Position numbers and translations under genes: made by a program
DNA from: Combretum micranthum
Taxonomy: Eukaryota > Streptophyta > Magnoliopsida > Myrtales > Combretaceae
Assembly (NCBI GenBank): GCA_024138025.1
Contig: JAMXBD010000973.1
Location: 124,001-188,000, forward strand
DNA: 64,000 nt
Direction of reading: 5' to 3'
In this document: positions 47,280 through 58,529 of the stretch, piece after piece
Layout: every line of letters starts with the position of its first letter
Numbering within the stretch: position 1 is the first letter of the stretch
The notes under the pieces: model-generated
The model's input: only the letters and a program-made list of their open reading frames with translations
What the model was told of the DNA's origin: nothing
Database searches by the model: none

Positions 47280-48959
47280 TGATAATTGCCTTCAAGCGTA
47301 GTTTTAAATTTATAAAGACCCATTTTTAATTCAATATAAAGGCAATAGGTAGTGTACCTATCAATTGCAGAGTAGAATTAATATGGGTGTCGTCCTCTAG
47401 GATCTAGATATCAAGTACTAGTATTACCGTTTCTCTACTATGTAACCGATAATTTTGATGATTTACTATTTTTATCTAATTTACTTGAACAATATTAACA
47501 CAGATCCAATAACAAACAAGCAAGATTCAATAAGAAGAAATGATCCAGATTTTGCTTACCTCCAATTTATCATGTGAATCCATGGTAACTCATACTAGAT
47601 ATTTAAGATTTAGTTCTTAAGCTATAGAGTTCCTTAAGCAAAATGTCAATTCTTTCGAATCTAACAAAATTGTCTAAACCTAGGTTAATCAATTAGGATG
47701 TCTCCTCAATCAATAGCAACCTAAATTTGCAGTAATAACATGAACTCATAAAAATAATAGAAGATTCTTGCCATTCTATGTCTAGAATTACAAACAAATC
47801 TCTTCAATTGCATAGATCAAATCATAAAAGTAATCTTTCAATTAACTTAAATGAAAATCACGCATAAATCTGTATTTCCGAACATATAAACTTAAGAAAC
47901 AGTTAAAAACATGCAATTGAACAAAAGAACTTCAATCTTTAATTAAGCTCAAAGCCTCATCTCATGATAAACATGGAGTTCAACAAAACCCAGATTTGTA
48001 ATTTCACTCTTCCATATTGTCTAATGATAATACATGAATCTCAAAACAGAAAATTGAAATCATGATACTACTCAAAAAGAATAAAGCTCAAAAATTTCGG
48101 ATCTTCAATTCGTGATAATCTTGACTTGTTGTTAGAATTCTGCAGAACTCGGATATGAATTCTATATGTGCTCTCTCTTGCTTTTCTTCCTGTTGTTGAT
48201 TCTTCCTTTATCTTCAATTTGTAATGGATTTCACATAAATGGAATTGAATGCTCATTATGGAGGAAATGGGAAGTTACAGGAGTTACGGGTCTTTTGGCT
48301 TTTCAAAGTAGCACCCCTTTAATGTCCAATAGACGTTTCTTTAATAAATAGGGGGTTACTATTCATTAAACAAGCCGTTTCTCAAAAAGTAACTTACTGT
48401 TAAATTGACGTGCTTGGGGACAAGTCGTGTCACTTGAGCATGTCTGGCTATTTTCTTCATTATGGAAATTGACACGACTGGGGACATGGCTTGTCCCTCA
48501 ACTGTGTCCTTTGTTGTGGTCTTTTTTCTTCATTGACACGACTTAGGACATGGCTTATCCGTGAGTCGTGTAACTTCCTGTTTTGAATCTTCAAAACGAC
48601 ATGCCCAGCGACAAGCCATGTCATGGTTGTGTCTTTGCAAAATAAAATTTCCAGTTTAACATGCTTTGTGACAAGTCATGTCACTGAGCTTGTACTTCCA
48701 AAACTTGAGATTTAGGATTCGATTCTTCTTTTCCTTAACATGCTTGATAGACATGGTTTGTCTTTGTTATGTTAACCACTTTTTGGTCCAAACTTTGCAT
48801 TTTTGACCGTTTTGCTTTCTTTTTATAAAATAACACCTTTAAAGGCCTGAAAACATAATATTAATATTTTTAAGTGCCAAATTCATAATATTTATCAATA
48901 AAATGATCAATAAAAATCCATTTTGACATTCATAAAATAGGAATAATTTTGGTTTATCA
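47280..48959. mobile_element. Solo LTR, perhaps Athila/Tat-like
   Basis: A 1680-bp unit beginning TGATAATTGCC and ending GGTTTATCA, so the ends form TGATAA..TTATCA. It is flanked by the perfect duplication aggat (47275-47279 and 48960-48964). Internal phrases ('gtgtcgtcctctagga'; repeated 'gacaagccatgtca' forms at 48410-48720) resemble LTRs of Athila/Tat-type Ty3/gypsy elements. No internal coding region is present. Orientation and lineage are uncertain. Confidence 0.7.
48410..48720. repeat. Diverged repeats in solo LTR
   Basis: The phrase 'gacaagtcgtgtcac' and variants ('gacatggcttgtcc', 'gacaagccatgtcat', 'gacaagtcatgtcac') recur about six times in both orientations. They lie inside the LTR at 47280-48959. 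Confidence 0.5.
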
Positions 48960-48964
48960 AGGAT

Positions 48965-50249
48965 AAAAAATGTTTAGCCTAAGTTGTTTTAGTTTAAGAT
49001 AGATAAAAAAAAAAAACACTAGGAATACTCGGGTGGGGGGTGTAATGAATTGAGTATTTGCCAAAAAATTCGAAATAATAAAATTTGAAATTAGCAGATT
49101 AAAAGTAAAAGTATTTGGAGCAGATAAATAAGCAATAAATAGAAGTATAAAATAAAAGAGAGGGATAGAGAAAATCAAGCCACAAATTTAACGTAGAGTT
49201 CGGCCTTTTGCCTACTCTCTACGGTTAACCAAATGCCTCTTTCGTGGTCTTCACCACTGCTTCAATTAATTCAAAATTTGGTTCAAGAAAAGTAATATTA
49301 CACTCATAGGAAAAAAAATTTTCCTCTCTATCTAATTGCTTTTATACGAATAGCAATAACTATGAACTAAGCACTAGAGGGTATTTTCTCTTTTTTAATA
49401 ATTTGCAAATATTATTTACAAGAGAATAAATAAATGGAATTTGTTTCATTGCAGTTAATGAGCTCGTAATTGATTTTGGCACTTCATTATTCACGTTGGT
49501 CTTCCGGACTTTGTATATGAATAGACTTTGAAAATTCAAAAGTTCGTTAAACACAATGCCTATAATCTCTCATATATTAAATGCACTATAACGACTCTTT
49601 TTATCAACTTTATTGCACCTCAAATGCTTTGTCGTGCCTAAACTTGACCTACGATAGTGGTGGGTGTCGAATCCAACAAATTTTTATCCTACTCTCAAAG
49701 TTTGCAATTAGTGATGAGCAAGGTTGAACCTCAGAGATTAGTGGTATCTATTCCTATAAGATTAGCGAATAAGAAGATATAGAGGGGAGATTTTGAATTT
49801 CAAAAATTCAATTAAACAAGAAAACAATTTTTTCAATATCAAAAGAATTTCTAGCCAAAGGTATATTGCAACTCAGTTCTTAGAATTGATCATTGATTCA
49901 AAAATCTATATTCTTTATCTGCACAAACTAATTATGATTGCTAACAAGCTCTAACAACCTATCTCTCCTTACTGATTCGATAATCAAAATAAGTTCTTTA
50001 ATTATTTGTCTTTTGATAGGTTCTTAAGGTTTAATTTGTCAGAAGCATGAAAAACAAGAGAGACAATCAATTCTAACTAACAAATTAATGGCATGACTTA
50101 TTTAAATTAGATTGCATATTCTCATAACACGATTAATCATATATTTCAAAATTAACGATGCTATTGTGTCACAAATATCAGAACAGACAAACAATTATGG
50201 GTTTGTTATTCCAAATGACAGATTATCAGTTTGCTGATTGAACAAATGG
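48965..50249. other. Probable old LTR remnants
   Basis: No gene. The stretch around 49190-49260, with 'ttcggccttttgcctac', resembles part of a copia LTR. Around 49665-49770 'ggtgtcgaatccaac' and 'gaacctcagagatt' resemble the Athila/Tat-like LTR at 47280. No boundaries or target duplications were found. Confidence 0.4.
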
Positions 50250-50254
50250 ATCCT

Positions 50255-50698
50255 TGTCACGCCCCAAATGGTACCCTAAACATGGAAGTTCGCCACATAT
50301 GGTATTAAAACTTAAGAATGACTTCCCAAAGTCATGCGAAAGTTTCAACACCATATGTAAGGCGTCTATCACAATAATAGGAGACACCGGTGGGATGTAT
50401 AGTTTGAGATAGTAAATACAGCATATAAGAATTCTAGATAATCATCTCATTTCAACATTATAAGATATAATCCTTACATTATCTTAGGCGCCTTTCCCTT
50501 ATGAATCTCCAAATAATCGCAATATTAACTTAATCTTTCTCACAACAAAATAATACCAACACCAAAAGAAATTAAAGGATATTTAACCTAAGATCTTCAA
50601 AAGATTTCCAGAAGCTCCTCAAAATATAATCCCACTCGAGTATATGTAGTCTTCGAGCATGAAAGATATTGGTCTTGATACAGCAAAGGTCTATTGGT
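50255..50698 (-). mobile_element. Long-family LTR fragment (3' end)
   Basis: About 444 bp matching, in reverse complement, the last part of the long LTR, most like the subfamily at 13573-14004. It starts with the family terminus TGTCACGCCCC. Similarity stops near 50698, about 25 bp beyond the candidate splice-acceptor position. The upstream pentamer is atcct (50250-50254) and gtcct follows at 50699, which may or may not be a decayed TSD. Confidence 0.75.
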
Positions 50699-50986
50699 CC
50701 TAAATCACGAACGAATCTAGAAATTTCTTAATATTGAGAAAATGAGATTCCTTGAAAATAAAATAAGAACTCAACGGCCTTCAAATTCAAAACCACTACG
50801 TATGATAAATTCCATACTTAACTTTGAATTGTAAAATCGGGTAATATAGAATTCAAAAACAAATTATTAAAAAGTAAATAACGATGAACTTTTGGAAATA
50901 AAACTCAATTCAAGCATTCAGAAAACGTTGAGAAATATTAAATACTTACAAAAATAAAATTTAAAATAAGTTTTCCAAATTAAATA
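50699..50986. other. Unclassified AT-rich sequence
   Basis: Nothing recognisable between the minus-strand LTR fragment and the next plus-strand LTR. Confidence 0.35.
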
Positions 50987-51828
50987 TGTTATATAAACAT
51001 AAAATATCAATTTCCAAATTGGTAAAGATCTAAACCGGAAAACCACCCAGAAACCCTAAGTGGAATATAGTAGTTAAGTCTGGAAATTTCGCGCTCTTAA
51101 CCTTAGAGGCCGAGGTTGTAAACCCCTAAATTTTCCGAATCGGTTTAGCACAAAACCCTAACCGGAAGTCAAACGAAACCCTAAAGGTCAACAAAACCCT
51201 AGTTTACCGTATCAACCTAAATCCGGCATTGCCGTTTTCTTTGGCCCGGAAAAATGAAGTTGGGATAATTAGCTCGAATAGTCCGTAATAACCATAGGTT
51301 TTATAAAAGTTTCAGTTTCGCAAAATTCGGGTGTCCTTCGAACCCGATCGGACACAGTTCTCGAAAAACGTGTCCGGAAGCCCGGAATAGTAAAAATATT
51401 CAGAATATACCGTTAGACTCGTAAAAACATAAGTTTTCCAAAAATATCAATTTCATAATTTTTCGGTAAGTGAAAATAACAGATATAGCTATTACACGCG
51501 TATTTTCTTACTACCGGTACTTTAATTGTCATATCTACTTTACATTACACTATTCATTACTATTCTACACTATTCTTTTATCTCTACTTTTTCTTACACC
51601 TACTCTTACACTCTACATAACCTATAATCTTAACTTTTTACCTTTCCCATACCATAACTTTATATCACATCTATCTTACTTATTACATCTTTTATTTAAC
51701 AAAATACAAAAATTAAATCACTCCCTCTCTCCTCTCAAAAGTGGCCGGCACCCCCCTCTCTCTTTCCCTCTCCATTTGTTTTAATTTTGCATTTATTTTA
51801 ATCACACAAAAAATCACTCCCATTTTCC

Positions 51829-51836
51829 TATAAATA
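51829..51836 (+). promoter_or_regulatory. LTR TATA box
   Basis: TATAAATA followed by CCTCC and a C-run, about 712 bp into the LTR. Confidence 0.65.
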
Positions 51837-52305
51837 CCTCCCCCCCCCCCCCTCTTCTTTCACTTCTTTCACACATTCACTACCACAAATTCATACCAAA
51901 ACTCTCTCATTTTTTCCTCTAAAGCTCTCTCAAATTACTCTATCAAAACTCTCTCAAAATAATTCCACAACAACTTCCACCAACAACAAAAACCCATAAC
52001 CACATAACCATATCAAAGTCTTCTTTAGGTAACCCCTTTATAATTCTTTCTTCTTCTTCATGTCATGTAACTTTACATGACCATAGTGTGAGTTTCCAAA
52101 TACTACAAGTTGTGGAAACTACATTATGTTCATGTATTGTTCTTGTTCATGCCAATCCATTTATGTTTATGTTGATTTATTATTGTTTATATATCTATAC
52201 ATATTCTTTAGAGCATATAAGCTCACTTGCAATTTATTTATTTCATGCAAAGCAATTTATTTACTTTTCCATTGCAATTTATTTATTTATTCCTTGTTGA
52301 AATAA

Positions 52306-52402
52306 GACTAGTCTCTAGTCTTAGACTTGTCCTCATCAAGTCAAAACAAGCTTTTCTTCTTTCATTTTATTTCTTTATGGGACTAGTTTATTTCTTAGTC
52401 CC
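52306..52402 (+). other. LTR stem-loop cluster
   Basis: Three intact stems: GACTAG..CTAGTC with a 3-nt loop (52306-52320), GACTTG..CAAGTC, and GGGACTA..TAGTCCC with a 10-nt loop (52379-52402). Compared with 11314-11401 the stems are identical and the loops differ. Confidence 0.7.
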
Positions 52403-54071
52403 GGGAGCCTTGAAAAAGCTAAGACTCCAATACTTGATTTTATTATTTATGCTTTATGTTATTTTGTTTATTATTATAATCATGTTCATTTAGATTGTTG
52501 TCCAAAAGTTTTATTTTCTAAAGATAATCAAATAAAAGAAGGCTTTTTGTCACTTAGGAATAAGTTTATGTGAAACATAAAAATATAAGATAACAAAAAT
52601 AAACTCATTCATTTTCAAGTTACAAAAAGAATTCACTATGAATTTAGAAACTATTTTTACTTAAAAAGCTACTTAAATCTTTGTTACTCTACCTTGTTTT
52701 CAAAAGAAAATATTTTGTTACAAAAATGGTTCTTTTCATAAAGAAGAAATAAGATGGATGACTAAGGAAATTTTAAAACAAAAGGCAAAGAAAAATTTAT
52801 GGTTTGAAAATAATAAAGTTATTTCTTTTCAAGTTACAAGAGGAAAATAATAGAATTATAGAAATTAGTTTTTCTACAAAAAGTCCTTAATTGTTCCACT
52901 TTGTTTTTATAAGAAAACAAGTTTTCATGCATGGAGAATTATTTTTGAAAAATATGAGACATGAGAAAAAGAATGAGAAATATCAAGTAAAGATTTTTGC
53001 AAAACAAGTAAACAAAGGAATTTACACAAGAAAATGAGAAAAGCATATTTCCTAGAAAACTTCAAATATAGTATTAATGTAACTTAGAAAGTAGAAAAAT
53101 TTTAAAAGTCACTTAGAAAGATAAATAAAACCAACATAAAACGTTTTTAGAAAACAAAGAAAACAAGGTATTCATTTCAAAGAAATTTACATTTTCCGAA
53201 AAGCTTCAAACCGACATTGTTTTACCTAAGAAAAATAATTTGGACAACAAGACACTTGAGCATGCTTAAATATGAGTTATATAGTTATAAAAAGAGAATT
53301 TTTCAACTATATAGATAACTAAGTATTTATCAAACAAATTTTGATTTCTTGAACCAAAGTTGTTTTTACTTGAAAATCCGTGGTGAATTTTGTCACCACT
53401 TTTTCGGAGCCTATATGGCTTTGTTTGTGGGAAATAATTTTAGAAATGGGTAGATCTTTTCGAGTAGATAGAAATCGGTATATTATATGCGCGATTCCGA
53501 GTTAAAATGACCAAGTTATGGCCATTTTAAGTTGGAACATTCTTCTATACGAACTTTGACGTTCTTTGACATTGTTTTGTCAAAATTCAAGAAAATCTTC
53601 AAGAAAAACTCATTATGGGTATTTTCTTTGGTTAGGTGATCCCGAGGAAGGATTTCTTCACCCCGAGGACTATTACGATTTAGTGGAGTGTGTGAACGAC
53701 TCATCCGCTTGAAGAATAGACGAATGGCATCGTGAGTTATTTCCCCGTTATTTTTCATACTCTTGATTGTGCTTGTAAAATTAGTTGCACTAGAACTTAA
53801 GAAAAAAAAACGGGAGTGTATGATAATATGTTGAAAGAATACTAAGTATATCGAACTCGATTTGTTTGTAATAAAGATTGTATGTGCATTAATATCTTGA
53901 AGTGTTTGAAATTGGTTGATCACTTGAAAGAAGTTAAATGTAACTACTAGACTTAATTAAAGAAATTATTCATGCACTTCATATGTTGAGTCACATTGCA
54001 TTCGCTACTATACAATTGGTGGGACAAGTGTATAATAGTGGTGGTAGACATAACCGGTATATCATGTAAGT

Positions 54072-54258
54072 GGCGAGTAGGAGCCGGTAAGAACTACTTA
54101 AATTGATGGCTAGTAGGAGCCTGTAATAACTACAAGTTTTTGGTGGCTAGTAGGAGCCTGTAATAACTACAAAATCTTTTCGTGGCTAGTAGGAGCCTGT
54201 AATAACTACAAAATTTTTGATGGCGTATAGGAGCCGGTAAGATCTATAAAAGTGTTTT
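54072..54258 (+). repeat. LTR minisatellite, five units
   Basis: Units of 36-39 bp start at 54072, 54108, 54145, 54184 and 54222, with the core 'ggctagtaggagcctgtaat'. The outer units have 'ggagccggtaag' instead. The same unit type occurs on the minus strand at 21767-21870 and, diverged, at 13262-13360. Confidence 0.9.
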
Positions 54259-55154
54259 TAAAAGTGGTGGCTGTAATTGGCCTGAATACCCAACCCCGAA
54301 TGAAGGGCGTAAATTCATTCAACATATGATTCCCGGAAAGTCATATGTCTTGTATGCTCACGTGGTTGTTGCATTTCATACGTTTGAATAATAAACTTGA
54401 TTGATAATCTACTTCGAGTATGAATTTTGGGAATTACTCACTAAGCCTATTCGCTTATACCCCGATAGCTATCTTTTGCAGTTCCCGTATTTATGGTTAA
54501 GGCCACGTGGACCCTGTGGGCAGTTAATCCTTCTTGTATATTAGAAATCTGAATAAAGTATAGTTTAGTATTAGCCTGTTAATAGATTTGTAATTTAGGG
54601 AGTTATCCCTAAGTTTGTAAAGTTTATGCCATAGACAAATAATTATTGTGATTCTTCTTTTCTTAATATATTTTTATATCTCCTTAAACTTCATTATTCT
54701 ACATATGGTCCTCTAAAATTATGAAAGTAAGCCTTACACTTAATATAAAAGCTTTTGGAAATAACTAAGGTTGTCATACTTAAGCTTTAATATTGAGTGT
54801 GGCGGACTGTCACGTTTAGGGTATCTATTGGGACGTGACAGAGGTATAGTTTAAGTGTGTAGACTAGCTCGTAGTAATATAAGGTCGCTTAAAAATCAGA
54901 TTGGTAAATTTTTTACTTATTTCAAATCCGTTCAAATACAAACTTCGAAAAGCGTGTCCGGGGCTCGAGATATAAAAAATATACCATTAGCACCGTTAGA
55001 CTCGTATTTTCATAAATATTTTTAAAATACCAGTTTTATAATTTTCGATAACTAGAATTATCTGATTTTGCGATTTTATTCGTATTTCATTACTACCAAT
55101 AATTAATTAGTCTTTTGATACTATTCACTACTATTCATTATACAATTTTATTAT

Positions 55155-55547
55155 TCTTACAAACCCTCATATTTTTAGATAAATATTTTATATATCATAG
55201 AAAATTTTGTTTTTCCAAACTTTAGTTAGTTTCGGGTTTTTACGGGATCAATTTCTATTTAAGACCCGATACTAAAAATAAAATAAATTAATTTAATAAT
55301 TACAAAATATTTGAAAAATATTTTTATTTTCATAAAATAAATTTTTAGAATTTTTGGGTTATAAAAATATCATTTATAGATCATCTTCGCGTATTTTGAT
55401 CATACGGTAACTATTTGATAATTCACTAAAATAAATAAATAAATTATCTTATTTTAATTATGAAAAATCTGCTACAAATATTTGGAATACATTTTCTATA
55501 TTTTTCTTATTTTATTTTATTTATTAAGAAAGTACTCTTACAAACCC
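55155..55547. other. 369-bp insertion flanked by 12-bp repeats
   Basis: The 12-mer tcttacaaaccc occurs at 55155-55166 and 55536-55547, and related LTRs have only one comparable site. The 369 bp between are AT-rich, without a poly-A tail, coding sequence or clear terminal inverted repeat. This may be a target duplication of an unclassified insertion, or filler from a repaired break. Confidence 0.45.
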
Positions 55548-55765
55548 ATACCTTTAACTACACCTTTCACACATCACTTTTTTCACTTCAATCTTTCTAC
55601 ACTTCATTATATCACTTCATAGCAGATTTTGACTCCTTTTTGCTGCCCTTTTTGTCTCTTGAAATACCACAAAATTAATTAAATAACCCTTTTTCAAATC
55701 CTTCTTCAAGAAGCTACACATATCATTAATTACATTACAATTCCAAGTCAAAACAAACCAAATTC

Positions 55766-55795
55766 CCTCTCTCTCTCTCTCTCCTCTCTCTCTCG
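55766..55795. repeat. (CT)n microsatellite
   Basis: CT-dinucleotide run with one interruption, within the CT-rich leader of the decayed LTR. Confidence 0.8.
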
Positions 55796-56182
55796 AATTC
55801 ATGTGCAGCCCTCCCTCTCCAAATATGCCTTTGTTTTATTTCTTATTTTAATTAATGCACTCCTCTCTCTCCATTTAATGCCTCTCATTTACTTCCTTTC
55901 ATTTCTTTGGAACCTACACCATTTACTCTCTGTTTTCCTCTCTTTTTCCTCTCTTTCTTTCTTCTTCTGTTCTTGTTCTTGCAAGAACACAAGCTGCCTC
56001 CATCCAAAAAAATCACTTCCACACTCCATTCTTGAAGATTTTTAAGTAAACTTTCTTCTTACAGTAGATGATATAGGTAAGGTATAGTGAGAGTTCCATG
56101 CATCAAATGACCTTCCATAAGCTTAAAAGCTAAGGATGATGATGCCAAAATGAAACACTCCTTTCCCCATGATTATTCTCTT

Positions 56183-56183
<1 letters not shown>

Positions 56184-56235
<52 letters not shown>
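56184..56235. repeat. (TTA)n microsatellite
   Basis: About seventeen TTA triplets, uninterrupted. It is likely to be length-variable between individuals. Confidence 0.9.
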
Positions 56236-57827
56236 TTCTTGTTAAAGTAGTTATATTTTGTAGATCTAATTTTTTTGTAGCTTTGATTTTGTTTATGTTT
56301 TAGATCTTGATATTTGAGTTATTATTTTGTTTTACTAATGATTTATGCATATATTCATCATTCACATAACTATCTTATTGTTCATGCATTTATAACTAGT
56401 ATAATAACTGATCTAGTGTTTTAGGTTCATAAATGCATTAGACTTTTGATTTATTTTCTTAAATAACTTCTAATAGCTTGATGATAAATGAATTTGAACT
56501 CAAAATTTATAGGGATTAAGAAAATAGAATTTTAGGTTTAAATAGCTAATTTAGAACATTTTTTTTAATTTTGGATAAATGAATTTGTAAAATTTAGGGT
56601 CATTTGTAAATCAAAAAGAGAAATGGTCTAATTTGATGATTGTGGAGAATTGGATGAATCAATCTATGAAATAAGCTAAAGTTTGAAGTTTACAATTTGC
56701 TAAACATTGAAATTAAAATTTTCTAAGAATTTTTAGATTTAAGAATTAAGGAAGGGAAATCTAATTTGAAATTTATAAAAGATAAAAGATTTTGATTTAT
56801 TGAAAAGACAGTTAGAGCAAATTCGCCAAATGAAGGGATCATTTGAAATCTCAAATCTTAGTTAATTTATTTATTAATTTGGTTATATCAATCTATTTAA
56901 TTTTATTGTATTAATTCTTTTACTTAGCTCAATTAGATTATCGAAGCTCAAACTAAAATAAGTTTTAATTCAAGTTTTGTTGTTACTTTTATTTCTAAAG
57001 AACTTTTGATTCATTTGTTAAACATTCATATCTATTAAGTTTATTTACTAGAGGTAGTATGAGTACTTTGTTTTAGTCTTTTATCATATTTATTTGAATT
57101 TCTTGCTATTTTAATTATCTACAAAATATTTCAAGATTTAAATGTTCGCTTAATTTTACACAACTGATTTATGCAATAAAGTATATATAAGCATTAAGAA
57201 TTTGTTTAGCGATTTCAACCTTCACTTACTTGATTTTTGAAAAAGACTCAAACTCGATAAAGACAACAAACGATTGACTACACAACTGGACTTGACTCAA
57301 CTTGTCTCGTGACTTGAGACGACATATGATGACTCAAAATTGACTACATGACCCAACGAACTCAACAATTGAAGGTTATAGCTCGCTTTTCTACTCTTAT
57401 CTGAATATATATAACAGTGTACATATAAAATATAGAGTGCTCAATTCTTTTATTCAATGCAGATATTATATTTTATAATTTTCATTAACGTGATCATCTT
57501 GACAAGATTAAAATCAAGACATCTCATTTTTGTTATTTATATATTTATCCAAATTACCATTGTCTTATTAAAATCAAAATTTGGTTATCTTCTTATGTGA
57601 CTATATTATTATCAGTTATTAATTGCATAACACTATGAATAAAAATTTCTTAAAGTTTTATTAAAATTAATTTAAATTATTAATCAATATTTAGATTGTT
57701 TGCATTTTAATATTTTTAAAACGTGAAAAGTTTGGGGTAATTTTTATAATTCCTTTTAAAAAATTTCCAAAGCTTCACATTATTTTCTTAATGGTTTTTA
57801 TATTTGAGTTGTGCTATTTTTCGTTAT

Positions 57828-58529
57828 TACAGATATTAATATGGATTTTGTCTTAGGGTTACCTAGGACTCATGGTAAGAAAGAAATTATCATGGCGTTT
57901 TGCAAGATGTCCTACTTCTTACCATGCTACAATGTTGTGTCTGATAGAGGTGTGAAGTTCCTATTTTATTTCGAAAGATATTGTGGCAAAATTTTGGAAC
58001 TAAGTTAATATACAATACTTCATGTCATCCCCAAACAGATGGACAAACGGAAGTTGTTAACCATACTCTTGTAACATTACTTAAGGCTATAATTAGCAAG
58101 AAAATTATTGATTGAGATTTGTGCCTTTCTATTGTTGAATTTGCTTACAATAAGTCAAAACATAATTCAACTAGTAAGCTTCCTTTTGAAGTTATGTATG
58201 GCTTCAATTCGACTATGCTAATGGATTTTGTAGCCAAACTAATTACGAAGGAAGATATATTAGTGGGGTTAAAAGAGTTAAAGAGATTAAAAAGTTATAC
58301 AAGAAAACTTTGGATTCCCTTAAGAAGACTTAAGAGTAATAAATACATCATGACAACAAATATCGGAAGCCAAAGTCCTTCAATCCAGAGGATTTGTTTG
58401 CATACACTTTAGCAAGGATCAATTTCCACACAAGAAATAGCATAAATTGTCCCCAAGAGCAAGTGGACCTTTTCCTCTTATTGAGAAGATAAAAAACAAT
58501 GCATACGTCTTGAACTTCTAGAAGGTTAT
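57828..58529 (+). pseudogene. Ty3/gypsy integrase pseudogene
   Basis: Fragment of a retrotransposon integrase, the enzyme that inserts element DNA into chromosomes. The first segment has NMDFVLGLPRTHG (first catalytic Asp at 57844-57846) and CKMSYFLPC. An internal deletion of roughly 35 codons then leads to VVSDRGVKF (second Asp at 57943-57945). After a frameshift comes the HPQTDGQTEVVN segment (catalytic Glu at 58050-58052), then EFAYNKSKHNST and PFEVMYGFNS. Around 58453-58521 a GPF-type C-terminal module reads SGPFPLIEKI. Several stops and frame changes are present. A long-family LTR begins at 58530, directly after the C-terminal module. The rest of its element (gag, RT, LTRs) is not seen. 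Confidence 0.85.

Larger units (their letters stand above)
52029..54481 (+). other. Candidate intron in LTR leader
   Basis: Begins GTAACCCC after CTTTAG and ends ATCTTTTGCAG before TTCCCGTATTTATGG. Length about 2453 bp. Confidence 0.4.
51117..54840 (+). mobile_element. Solo LTR of the long family
   Basis: A 3724-bp LTR from TGTAAACCCCTA to GGGACGTGACA, with the perfect duplication gaggt (51112-51116 and 54841-54845). It has a TATAAATA box (51829-51836) followed by a 13-base C-run, the leader ending TTTAG|GTAACC (52026-52034), the complete hairpin cluster (52306-52402), the conserved block (53440-53540), a five-unit minisatellite (54072-54258), TTTTGCAG (54474-54481) and a perfect terminal hairpin (54808-54840). 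It closely resembles the solo LTR at 24027 over most of its length but differs in the variable region. Confidence 0.92.
50987..57827 (+). mobile_element. Diverged long-family LTR, interrupted
   Basis: A plus-strand LTR related to the one at 58530. Its start is placed near 50987 by alignment with that copy; the exact base is uncertain. It runs to 51116, is interrupted by the solo LTR 51117-54840, and resumes at 54846 with the family phrases 'gtgtccggggctcgag' and 'accgttagactcgta'. A 369-bp insertion (55167-55535) enlarges it. The CT-rich leader covers about 55740-56060 and ends ATAG|GTAAGG. Downstream of 56240 the sequence is AT-rich and no longer clearly alignable, and no family terminus is seen before integrase sequence begins at 57828. 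It is truncated or highly decayed. Confidence 0.6.

Noticed and set aside
48971..49551. A possible LTR from TGTTTAG to TTAAACA
   Set aside because: No target duplication flanks it and the ends are not supported by a second copy in the window.
50250..50703. A possible truncated LTR with atcct/gtcct target duplication
   Set aside because: The fragment's inner end lacks an LTR terminus, so a duplication there would be unexpected; the four-base match is likely chance.
53516..53923. A 135-residue minus-strand open frame, similar to one at 26351-26539
   Set aside because: Both lie antisense in solo LTRs of the same family. The similarity is that of the LTRs themselves, there is no known domain, and other copies do not keep the frame open.
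54072..54258. Regularly spaced repeats resembling a CRISPR array
   Set aside because: The units are contiguous tandem repeats without unique spacers, lie in a plant LTR, and have no cas genes.
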